Of a DNA stretch of 64,000 nucleotides, positions 54,908-61,336 are shown piece by piece. The position numbers and the translations under genes were made by a program. The notes beneath the pieces were generated by a model. The model did not search any database. It had not been told where the DNA came from and saw only the letters and a program-made list of their open reading frames with translations. The first letter of the stretch is position 1; each line of letters begins with the position of its first letter. The stretch is taken from contig JBIITN010000007.1 in NCBI GenBank assembly GCA_044340485.1, positions 18,853 through 82,852 of the forward strand. Reading direction: 5' to 3'. Source of the DNA: UBA2093 sp044340485 (GTDB lineage: Bacteria; Actinomycetota; Acidimicrobiia; Acidimicrobiales; Ilumatobacteraceae).

Positions 54908-55306
54908 TCAAGATGCGCCAGCCGCAAATGCCTGCATCAGCAATGATTGGTCAAAGTAGTCACGCCATAAAGTGATACGCCCATCGCAAATTTCATACAC
55001 GCCAGCCACTGGCAACGCATATATGGTGCCTTTAATTACAAAACGATCAATTCGCTCATTCAAGACAATTGCATTGGTCATGTCGCCAGTTGCACTTTGG
55101 CGAACTATTTCCCAGTCAAGGGACTCGCACATTGCGAAGAATCCAGTGAGTGTGTCTCGGAGACCTTGTGGTCCAAAAGCTTTACCGATGGGGACGTTGT
55201 CGTATTCGCAGTTCTCGCTAATCATGGAGCAAGCGGTATCAATATCTTTTGCCGCGAGAAGAGAAGTGAACTCTCGAATACAAGAGTCGGGCGTGTGAGA
55301 TGTCAT
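54908..55306 (-). CDS. SnoaL/limonene-epoxide-hydrolase-like protein
   Basis: 132 residues of the NTF2-like cone fold. YDNVPIGKAFGPQGLRDTL, LNERIDRFVIKGTIYALPVAG and VYEICDGRITLWRDYFD match the limonene-1,2-epoxide hydrolase/SnoaL group, with Asp and Arg residues suited to water activation. Could also be a ketosteroid-isomerase-like enzyme. Substrate unknown. Confidence 0.82.
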   Translation of the reverse strand: MTSHTPDSCIREFTSLLAAKDIDTACSMISENCEYDNVPIGKAFGPQGLRDTLTGFFAMCESLDWEIVRQSATGDMTNAIVLNERIDRFVIKGTIYALPVAGVYEICDGRITLWRDYFDQSLLMQAFAAGAS

Positions 55307-55329
55307 GGCGTCTATGTGTACAGCAGTTG

Positions 55330-56667
55330 CTAGAGCAATTCAGCAGCAAGACTTGCAACCTCGCTGCGCTCACACGATGCAAGAGTCACGTGTCCAAAAC
55401 ATTCTTGATTATTGAACGCTTGGATTAGTACCGCAAGAGCATTATTTGATTCACCCATGTACGGAGCATCAATTTGGCTGGTGTCACCAGTAAAGACCAC
55501 TTTGGTGCCTTCACCAATACGGGTGAGAATAGTTTTCAACGTCGTCGGTTCGAGATTCTGTGCTTCATCGACAACGACGAATTGTTTGTGTAAAGAACGC
55601 CCCCGTAAGAAGGTGACCGATTCAAGCGACAATTGTCCGCGACTGATGAGATCGTCGATCATGCGACGTGCATCATGGTTCGAGCGTTGGTCGGTGAGCG
55701 CAACGATCGCATCATGAATCGCCGACATCCACGGGTCAAGTTTTTCTTCCAACCCTCCTGGCAGGAAACCCACATCGGCGCGACCCACTGGCACGAGCGG
55801 ACGATAAATGGCAAGACGCTCGTACGCACGCCGTTCGACTACTTGTTCCAGTCCGGCGGCAACCGCCATCACGGTTTTCCCGGTGCCAGCTTGACCATCA
55901 AGTGCAACAACGGTGACGTCTGGATCCAGGAGCAATTCAAGTGCGAAGCGTTGTTCCTTAGAACGGGCACGTAGTCCCCACGCTTCAGGCGATGTCGGTG
56001 GAAGTAGGTGTACGTCTCCATCTTGTTTACGTACGAGAGCCGACTGAGAGCCACAACGCATCACCGCGAAACCATTTTCATGAAGATCTGTCAAAGTGTC
56101 GTCGTTATCTGTTTCGATACTTCCGTCGCAGTAGAGCTGATCAATGACCTTGGCGTCTGTGTCAACTGTGACCCAGCCCATCGGGCGTGTGCGGCTGGAT
56201 CGTCCCACAGGTTGGTGTTCGGCAGCTACTAATCCGAGGTGCGCAGCCTTTATGCGCAGGCCTGCGTCATTAGAGATGATCTGGGTTGGGCCACGATCTG
56301 CTTGGCCAAGGGCTGCGCCGATAATCCGATTGTCGGGCACTTGCGGGTCTAGGCCATTTTCGATGAGGCGGTCACGCTGAATGCCGTTCACCTCAATGTG
56401 AACGGTTCCTGAATCGGGGTCAGACGTCAGCGGAACCGGCTGATGTATCGAGCCACCTGCGCGACGACGTAGATCTTCGATTGTGCGAAGTGCGGTGCGA
56501 GCTGCACGTCCCACGTCATCCATACGCGTCTTTAAGCCATCAAGTTCTTCAACGACAGTGAGTGGAATAACAACTTCGCATCCAGGAAAAGAATGAAGCG
56601 ACCCAGGGTCTGCAACAAGAACAGATGTGTCGAGAACGATTCGAGTGCGCAGTTGAGTACGAGACAT
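55330..56667 (-). CDS. phoH2: PIN-PhoH ATPase/ribonuclease PhoH2
   Basis: 445 residues: an N-terminal PIN domain (RIVLDTSVLVADPGSL, PLTVVEELDGLK, NRIIGAALGQ, IISNDAGLRIKA) and a C-terminal PhoH ATPase (ALDGQAGTGKT Walker A; VVVDEAQNLEP Walker B; FTGDTSQID). Mycobacterial PhoH2 is an RNA helicase/RNase. The frame stays open for a further 62 codons upstream with an AAA-rich basic stretch, but PIN similarity starts at the chosen ATG. An upstream antitoxin, as in mycobacteria, is not clearly present. Confidence 0.9.
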   Translation of the reverse strand: MSRTQLRTRIVLDTSVLVADPGSLHSFPGCEVVIPLTVVEELDGLKTRMDDVGRAARTALRTIEDLRRRAGGSIHQPVPLTSDPDSGTVHIEVNGIQRDRLIENGLDPQVPDNRIIGAALGQADRGPTQIISNDAGLRIKAAHLGLVAAEHQPVGRSSRTRPMGWVTVDTDAKVIDQLYCDGSIETDNDDTLTDLHENGFAVMRCGSQSALVRKQDGDVHLLPPTSPEAWGLRARSKEQRFALELLLDPDVTVVALDGQAGTGKTVMAVAAGLEQVVERRAYERLAIYRPLVPVGRADVGFLPGGLEEKLDPWMSAIHDAIVALTDQRSNHDARRMIDDLISRGQLSLESVTFLRGRSLHKQFVVVDEAQNLEPTTLKTILTRIGEGTKVVFTGDTSQIDAPYMGESNNALAVLIQAFNNQECFGHVTLASCERSEVASLAAELL

Positions 56668-56792
56668 TGGCACATGTTCTGCGCTCGAAGCACTCCGCTG
56701 CTCGATCAACGATCTACATACTGGTGCATGCGAGCATCGAAGTGGTGGATCTTTTTTTGTGTCGATGATGTTCCGTTTTGGTGACGACGGTG

Positions 56793-56843
56793 ATTTTCGG
56801 GGCAATTTCGGAAATTTTTTTGAAATTTTTTTGAGAAATTTTT
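56793..56843. promoter_or_regulatory. Helically phased A/T tracts, predicted curved DNA
   Basis: Five tracts (ATTTT, AATTT, AAATTTTTTT twice, AAATTTTT) have centres about 10-12 bp apart, and the GAAATTTTTTT block is repeated exactly in tandem with an 11-bp period. Phased tracts of this kind bend DNA. It lies upstream of phoH2. Confidence 0.6.
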
Positions 56844-57104
56844 CGGGTGCCATATCCTCCGTTTTGGACGTGAGTCACACCACTGATGGAGGCGTGTTAG
56901 CGGATGCATAGAACTCATTGTGCATCGCGTGATGACAAAAAATTTCTGCTGTCTGAACGCAACAATGTGAGCACAATAATCCTATAAAACCCTTGTGGTT
57001 ATTGGCTTTGGTGAATATGAGATGAAAGTATCTTGTGCAGATATTCGAGACGTAGGGGATCAGCGCAACCGTTTTCGGTGATGGTTCTTTCGATCAAGTG
57101 ACAC

Positions 57105-57121
57105 GACGTGCACGGCACGTC
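57105..57121 (+). other. Perfect inverted repeat in the hup upstream region
   Basis: GACGTGC and GCACGTC flank ACG and are followed by a T-rich run (TTTGTTGTTT). It could be a terminator of a short upstream transcript or a protein site; which cannot be decided. Confidence 0.5.
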
Positions 57122-57185
57122 TTTGTTGTTTCTGCAGAGTGCAACTGTTGTGTTTTTTCGACCTGCTCACGTCGACTCACGTCGG

Positions 57186-57213
57186 AAATGCTTGCATTTG
57201 TCTGAAAATGCAA
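57186..57213 (+). promoter_or_regulatory. Alternating AAATGC/GCATTT inverted repeats before hup
   Basis: AAATGC, GCATTT and AAATGC follow one another; the second and third form a perfect eight-base inverted repeat TTGCATTT/AAATGCAA around GTCTGA. The middle element could pair with either side, so operator or alternative RNA hairpins are both possible. It lies 45 bases before the ATG. Confidence 0.5.
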
Positions 57214-57257
57214 TTCAGATATGTCCATCACTCCGTTCCGAGGAGGGACAAATAACA

Positions 57258-57542
57258 ATGACCAAAGCAGAACTCATCGAAGAAGTTGCAAAGAGAGCTG
57301 ATTGCAGCAAGGCAGATGCCGAGCGAACAATCGCCGCTTTCTTTGAACTCGTAGTCACATCTACAAAGCAAGGTGAGAAGGTTGCTTGGCCGGGCTTCGG
57401 CTCGTTCAGCACCACTCAGCGCAAGGCACGCACTGGCCGTAACCCACAAACGGGTCAGACAGTGAACGTTCCTGCGTCGACTGCGATGAAGTTCACTTCG
57501 AGCTCAACGCTCAAAGCTGAACTGAACCCAAACCGTAAGTAA
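57258..57542 (+). CDS. hup: HU-family nucleoid protein, tail-less
   Basis: 94 residues. MTKAELIEEVAKRA is the first helix, FGSFSTTQRKARTGRNPQTGQTVNVPAST the DNA-gripping beta arm with the Arg-Asn-Pro tip, and MKFTSSSTLKAELN the last strand and helix. It bends and packs DNA as a dimer. The ATG follows GAGGAGGGA. Unlike mycobacterial HupB or Streptomyces HupS, it ends just after the HU fold; the basic tail is encoded in the next gene, 29 bp on and in another frame. Confidence 0.96.
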   Translation: MTKAELIEEVAKRADCSKADAERTIAAFFELVVTSTKQGEKVAWPGFGSFSTTQRKARTGRNPQTGQTVNVPASTAMKFTSSSTLKAELNPNRK

Positions 57543-57571
57543 TAACACTTACCCAACGAGAGGAAACTCAA

Positions 57572-57883
57572 GTGGCAGCAAAGAAAAAAGCAGCAGCTAA
57601 AAAAGCTCCTGCACGCCGCAAGAAGAAAGCAGTAGCCAAGAAGGCTCCTGCACGCCGTAAGAAGAAAGCAGCAGCTAAAAAAGCTCCTGCACGTCGCAAG
57701 AAGAAAGCAGCTGCCAAGAAGGCTCCTGCACGCCGTAAGAAGAAAGCAGCAGCTAAGAAGGCTCCTGCACGTCGCAAGAAGAAAGCAGCAGCTAAGAAGG
57801 CTCCTGCACGTCGCAAGAAGAAAGCAGTTGCCAAAAAGGCTCCTGCACGCCGTAAGCGCCGTAAGAAAGCAGCAGCTAAGTAG
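57572..57883 (+). CDS. Histone H1-like Lys/Ala/Arg/Pro repeat protein
   Basis: 103 residues made of six residue types only (39 Lys, 38 Ala, 16 Arg, 7 Pro, 2 Val, 1 Met), 53% basic. Seven copies of a 13-residue unit KKKAAAKKAPARR are followed by a basic end. Like the C-terminal tails of actinobacterial HU and chlamydial Hc proteins, it should bind DNA nonspecifically and be disordered. GTG start after GAGAGGAAA. It follows hup by 29 bp and precedes strong tandem terminators, implying abundant expression. The opposite-strand frame is only a repeat artefact. Confidence 0.85.
   Translation: MAAKKKAAAKKAPARRKKKAVAKKAPARRKKKAAAKKAPARRKKKAAAKKAPARRKKKAAAKKAPARRKKKAAAKKAPARRKKKAVAKKAPARRKRRKKAAAK
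57581..57853 (+). repeat. 39-bp coding tandem repeat, seven units
   Basis: Each 39-bp unit encodes 13 residues of the H1-like protein. Synonymous differences (for example gcagta/gcagca, cgccgt/cgtcgc, aaaaaa/aagaag) show that copies have diverged at silent sites while the protein is kept. Confidence 0.93.
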
Positions 57884-57942
57884 GGATCCCCTACTCAACT
57901 GTTTTAGCGACAAAATCAGAACCAACCGGTTCGGAGTGTTAA

Positions 57943-57976
57943 GAGGGAGGGTCGTAAGACCCTCCCTCTATTTTTT
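57943..57976 (+). terminator. Strong Rho-independent terminator 1 after the H1-like gene
   Basis: An 11-base-pair perfect stem GAGGGAGGGTC/GACCCTCCCTC with GTAA loop, followed by TATTTTTTAT. Confidence 0.93.
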
Positions 57977-57998
57977 ATCCAAGAGCCTGTTTCATGAT

Positions 57999-58040
57999 GA
58001 GGGAGGGTGCAGTTCAGCACAGTCCCTCCCTCTATTTTTT
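57999..58040 (+). terminator. Rho-independent terminator 2
   Basis: GAGGGAGGG pairs with CCCTCCCTC; GTGC/GCAC extends the stem with a short internal bulge; then TATTTTTT. Part of a 64-bp tandem repeat. Confidence 0.88.
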
Positions 58041-58062
58041 ATCCAAGAGCCTGTTTCATGAT

Positions 58063-58104
58063 GAGGGAGAGTGCAGTTCAGCACAGTCCCTCCCTCTATT
58101 TTTT
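58063..58104 (+). terminator. Rho-independent terminator 3
   Basis: Same hairpin as terminator 2 with one stem mismatch (GAGGGAGAG), followed by TATTTTTTATT. Confidence 0.85.
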
Positions 58105-58146
58105 ATTCACGAGCCTGTTTCATGATGAGGGAGGCACACTAGAGAC

Positions 58147-58944
58147 ATGTCAACGTCATTAACTGATGTATGTGGTGATCATCGCGACGAGATTTCATCT
58201 TTCGCAGAAATGTTGAAGGTCCTCTCTGAGCGCACATGGCGCTTGGCGACACCGGCGCCAGGTTGGGCAATAGCTGACCAGGTGGCCCATTTGGCAATGT
58301 TTGATGAGCGGGCATTGTGGGCAATGAGTGATCCTGAGAGATTTATGGCCGATCGCACAAAGATCACAACAGGTGGCCAATATGCAGCGATTCATACACA
58401 GTGGGCATCACAGGCACCGACACAGTTATTTGAGCAATGGCATAACGGGGCAATGACATTGAACGAGGTGGCGATGGGTGCTGATCCCTCGACGCGCTGT
58501 GAGTGGTACGGACCTGCGATGTCGATCACCTCAAAGATGACCGCACGCATTATGGAAACGTGGGCTCATGCTCATGATGTTGCCGACACTGTGGGTGTAG
58601 ATGTCACGGCCTCTTCACGGCTACGTCACGTTGCCCACATCGGGGTGAGATCACGCAAGTTCGCATTTGTGGCTAACTCACGCGTGGCGCCGCTAGAAGA
58701 ACCATTTGTCGAATTGCATACGCCAAGTGGGGATCGGTGGACATGGGGAGAGCCTGCTGCCAGCGATGTTGTGCGCGGATCTGCACTTGGGTTTTGTCAA
58801 CTCGTTACACAACGCCGTCATCTGGACGACACTGACGTTGTTGCAACCGGAGATGGTGCGGTTGCATGGGTGAAGATCGCTCAAGCTTTTGCTGGTCCGC
58901 CGGGCAAGGGGCGAACGGCGGGGCAGTTCACAACTGCGACATGA
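58147..58944 (+). CDS. TIGR03084-like (maleylpyruvate isomerase/DinB-fold) protein
   Basis: 265 residues. WAIADQVAHLAMFDERALWA and ETWAHAHDVADTVG provide the His residues of the DinB/MDMPI four-helix metal site; the C-terminal half (RHVAHIGVRSRKFAFVANS, TWGEPAASDVVRGSALGFCQLVTQRRH) matches the TIGR03084 architecture. Function unknown; mycothiol-linked chemistry is a guess from the fold. The ATG lies just after the terminator array, so its own promoter must be in the last repeat unit. The stop overlaps the convergent PIG-L gene by 17 bp. Confidence 0.8.
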   Translation: MSTSLTDVCGDHRDEISSFAEMLKVLSERTWRLATPAPGWAIADQVAHLAMFDERALWAMSDPERFMADRTKITTGGQYAAIHTQWASQAPTQLFEQWHNGAMTLNEVAMGADPSTRCEWYGPAMSITSKMTARIMETWAHAHDVADTVGVDVTASSRLRHVAHIGVRSRKFAFVANSRVAPLEEPFVELHTPSGDRWTWGEPAASDVVRGSALGFCQLVTQRRHLDDTDVVATGDGAVAWVKIAQAFAGPPGKGRTAGQFTTAT

Positions 58945-59722
58945 GGTGAAACACCTCGGCGGCCTCGTAGCCGTGAGGTGTTCCAAGTTCTAACATTCGC
59001 TTTGTGATGCGATCGTGAAACGCCGCCATTGTCTGATCATCAACGGCCTTCATTGTTGATTCAAATTGTGAACGGTGCTCTTCGAGCGCTGCCAATTTAG
59101 TGGCGCACACGGATGTGATGTCTTCAACGTGATTTGGCTCATCTGCTTCCCATAGCAACAGTGCATCGGGTCGGTGATGTGCGAGGCCATCAGAAAAATG
59201 ATGTTTTAAAAAATGTGGATCACGTGCTGCGACAATCGCGTCGCACACGATGAATCCCGTATTCCGATGATCTGGGTGTAGCCGATATCGCTTCCATGGA
59301 TCATGGGTGAGCACCACGTTTGGTTGCAGTGTGCGGATGACCCGAGCAACGTGGTCGACTGTTTCGTCGGTGTGGCGAAGTTCGCCATCGACATAACCAA
59401 GAAAAGTAACTGTGCCAGTTGCGCCAAGTCGAGTAGCTGCATTGCGCTGTTCTTCTTGGCGGAGAGAGACCAGAGAAGATGTGTCAGCGTTGACGTCCCA
59501 CGTTCCCTTTGACCCGTCGGTCATTACGAGATGATGCACAACGGTTCCTGTTGCGGCCCATTTGGCCAAAGTGCCTCCGCTTCCAAACTCGACATCATCT
59601 GGGTGTGCGCCAATCGATAGCGCAATGGCTGGCGCCTGGCGATTATGTGTCCATGCGGAATAACTCATCGATGACTGATTCAGGCCAGGAACCGGAGGTT
59701 GACCGGGGTCATTGGCGCTCAT
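58928..59722 (-). CDS. PIG-L/LmbE family deacetylase
   Basis: 264 residues. SIGAHPDDVEFGSGGTLAKW is the zinc-binding AHPDD motif and LTHDPWKRYRLHPDHRNTG the second His pair of the N-acetylglucosaminyl-deacetylase fold. Could act in mycothiol synthesis (MshB-like), glycan turnover or conjugate hydrolysis (Mca-like). The start ATG overlaps the cofC stop by 4 bp; co-transcribed. Confidence 0.87.
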   Translation of the reverse strand: MSANDPGQPPVPGLNQSSMSYSAWTHNRQAPAIALSIGAHPDDVEFGSGGTLAKWAATGTVVHHLVMTDGSKGTWDVNADTSSLVSLRQEEQRNAATRLGATGTVTFLGYVDGELRHTDETVDHVARVIRTLQPNVVLTHDPWKRYRLHPDHRNTGFIVCDAIVAARDPHFLKHHFSDGLAHHRPDALLLWEADEPNHVEDITSVCATKLAALEEHRSQFESTMKAVDDQTMAAFHDRITKRMLELGTPHGYEAAEVFHLMSQL

Positions 59723-60306
59723 GAGGGTGGTCCTTTCGTTATCTCACCGCGCGTTTGTAACTCAGCAAGATCATCTGCAGTGTCGAGGTCAAGTGCAAGG
59801 TCATTGTCTTCCACGGTGAGGTGAGTGAGTTTGTCGGCATTGGCACGCTCCACATGGCGTGCATAGCTTCCGGGTCCGTACGCTGTTTCAAAAGGCGACG
59901 TGGCGGGCATCGCGATCACATTTGTGCCATCGCGGTGGCGATCGGGGACAAATGTGATGGTGTCGGCTATCACCACGTGATCAAAGTGATGCGCCAGTGG
60001 TAAATCACCATGGGCGATGACCACGTGATCGATTCCGTCGCGTAGTGCCTGTCGACGTCCTGCACGTACCGCTGCGTCGATGCCACTGTCGCTGCAACGC
60101 ACAACAGTTGCTCCATGATCCGTCGCCCATTGTGCAACCGCGTCGTCATCGCACACCACATAGGTTGGCCAGTCCCCACCAGCAGCAATGACACGGGTCG
60201 CGCATTCTTCTGCAACGTGCGCACGTTCATCGTCAGATAACGCAGCGGCCAATCGCCCTTTGGCGATTGCAAAAGATTTCACTGGGACAATAAGTGCCAC
60301 GCGCAC
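59719..60306 (-). CDS. cofC: Phospho(enol)lactate guanylyltransferase of F420 synthesis
   Basis: 195 residues. IVPVKSFAIAKGRLAAALSDDER is the nucleotide-binding N-terminus, VVCDDDAVAQWA and GIDAAVRAGR follow, and HVVIAHGDLPLA gives the metal Asp. CofC/FbiD loads 2-phospholactate or phosphoenolpyruvate onto GMP for coenzyme F420. It supports F420 use by the LLM and PPOX-type genes. TAGGCT lies six bases before GTG 60306; leaderless. Confidence 0.87.
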   Translation of the reverse strand: MRVALIVPVKSFAIAKGRLAAALSDDERAHVAEECATRVIAAGGDWPTYVVCDDDAVAQWATDHGATVVRCSDSGIDAAVRAGRRQALRDGIDHVVIAHGDLPLAHHFDHVVIADTITFVPDRHRDGTNVIAMPATSPFETAYGPGSYARHVERANADKLTHLTVEDNDLALDLDTADDLAELQTRGEITKGPPS

Positions 60307-60312
60307 CCAGTC

Positions 60313-60322
60313 AGCCTACGCT
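60313..60322. promoter_or_regulatory. Overlapping divergent -10 boxes (cofC / gpsA)
   Basis: AGCCTA (60313-60318; TAGGCT on the minus strand) and TACGCT (60317-60322) share two bases. Each is exactly six bases from its start codon (60306 minus, 60329 plus). The entire gap is 22 bp. Confidence 0.65.
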
Positions 60323-60328
60323 CGTGAC

Positions 60329-61336
60329 ATGTCAGCATCGATGCCGCAACGTGTCGCAGTCATTGGCGCTGGTTCATGGGGCACAACGGTTGCCTCACTT
60401 GTCTCATTAAACACCGAGACTGTGTTGTGGGCGCGACGCACTGATGTCGTTCAGACTATTTTGACAACACGTCGCAATCCCACGTATCTGCCAGAAGTCG
60501 AGCTGTCGCCGTCATTGCATGCCACCCACTCTCTTACACAGGCTGTTGCTGGTAGTGACGTGATTGTGATGGCGGTGCCATCACATGGGTTTCGCGACAT
60601 TCTCGTGTCACTAGCTCCACACCTTGCGCTAGGTGTTCCCATCGTCAGTTTGACGAAGGGTCTTGAGCCCGCAAGAGGTTTGCGGATGTCTGAAGTGATC
60701 AGTGAGGTATTGCCACAGAGCCCCGTGGCGGTACTGACTGGTCCCAATTTGGCCCGTGAAATTGCCCAGGGCCAACCAGCGGCAAGCGTGATTGCAACAA
60801 GTGATGCTGCGCTTGCACGAAATTTGCAACATGTGTTTAATCGACCCACGTGGCGTATGTACACCAACAACGATGTGGTCGGATGTGAAATTGCTGGAGT
60901 TGTAAAAAACGTCATTGCAATCGGTGCAGGTATGGCATTTGGTCTTGGGTTCGGAGACAACACACGTGCAGCGCTCATTACACGTGGTTTGGCTGAAATA
61001 ACACGTCTGGCCGTTGCGATGGGTGCTCGACCTGAGACCTTCGCTGGATTAGCGGGGATGGGTGACTTAATAGCCACGTGCGCATCATCAATGAGTCGAA
61101 ACAACACTGTTGGTCGACGACTTGGTCAAGGTGAATCGTTGTCTTCAATTATCGAGTCAACCTCGATGGTTGCTGAAGGTGTGAAAAGTTCTGCCGCTGT
61201 TTTGGATCTCGCACGCGCGTACAACGTGGAGATGCCCATTACCGAACAAGTTGTTGCGGTATGTCACCACGGAGTTCATGCTGGCGATGCCACACGAGCA
61301 CTGATGACCCGAGCCCTCAAACAAGAAAACGACTGA
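60329..61336 (+). CDS. gpsA: NAD(P)-dependent glycerol-3-phosphate dehydrogenase
   Basis: 335 residues. VIGAGSWGTTVASLVS is the dinucleotide loop; TGPNLAREIAQGQPAA, EIAGVVKNVIAIGAGMAFGLGFGDNTRAAL (catalytic Lys) and FAGLAGMGDLIATC are family motifs. Makes sn-glycerol-3-phosphate for phospholipids. The ATG at 60329 is chosen from the -10 box six bases upstream and the family N-terminus. The stop overlaps the next ATG (TGATG). Confidence 0.95.
   Translation: MSASMPQRVAVIGAGSWGTTVASLVSLNTETVLWARRTDVVQTILTTRRNPTYLPEVELSPSLHATHSLTQAVAGSDVIVMAVPSHGFRDILVSLAPHLALGVPIVSLTKGLEPARGLRMSEVISEVLPQSPVAVLTGPNLAREIAQGQPAASVIATSDAALARNLQHVFNRPTWRMYTNNDVVGCEIAGVVKNVIAIGAGMAFGLGFGDNTRAALITRGLAEITRLAVAMGARPETFAGLAGMGDLIATCASSMSRNNTVGRRLGQGESLSSIIESTSMVAEGVKSSAAVLDLARAYNVEMPITEQVVAVCHHGVHAGDATRALMTRALKQEND

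Larger units (their letters stand above)
56668..57257. other. Intergenic region between phoH2 and hup, no confident gene
   Basis: About 590 bp. Near phoH2 it holds phased A/T tracts (56793-56843); between 56880 and 57100 I see no gene, only AT-rich stretches with a possible TATAAA at 56993; toward hup there are inverted repeats at 57105-57121 and 57186-57213 and then the hup ribosome-binding site. A reading frame opposite (56853-56668, minus) is an open extension of phoH2 with poor coding character. Confidence 0.65.
57968..58134. repeat. 64-bp tandem repeat carrying the terminators
   Basis: The start CTATTTTTTA recurs at 57968, 58032 and 58096, exactly 64 bp apart; the third copy ends in a half-stem (GAGGGAGG at 58127-58134) 12 bases before the next gene. 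Confidence 0.9.

Noticed and set aside
56668..56853. 62-codon N-terminal extension of PhoH2 with GGAGG near its ATG
   Set aside because: GGAGG is only two bases from the ATG, the sequence is unlike PIN proteins, and it runs through an 11-bp repeat that does not keep frame; kept as a non-coding curved region.
57568..57834. Minus-strand reading frame with repeated Phe-Leu-Arg-Arg-Ala-Gly-Ala units opposite the H1-like gene
   Set aside because: It is an artefact of the 39-bp repeat; no start signal, and the plus-strand frame explains the synonymous variation between units.
57581..58134. CRISPR-like repeats
   Set aside because: The 39-bp units are coding and contiguous without spacers, and the 64-bp units are terminator duplications; no cas genes.
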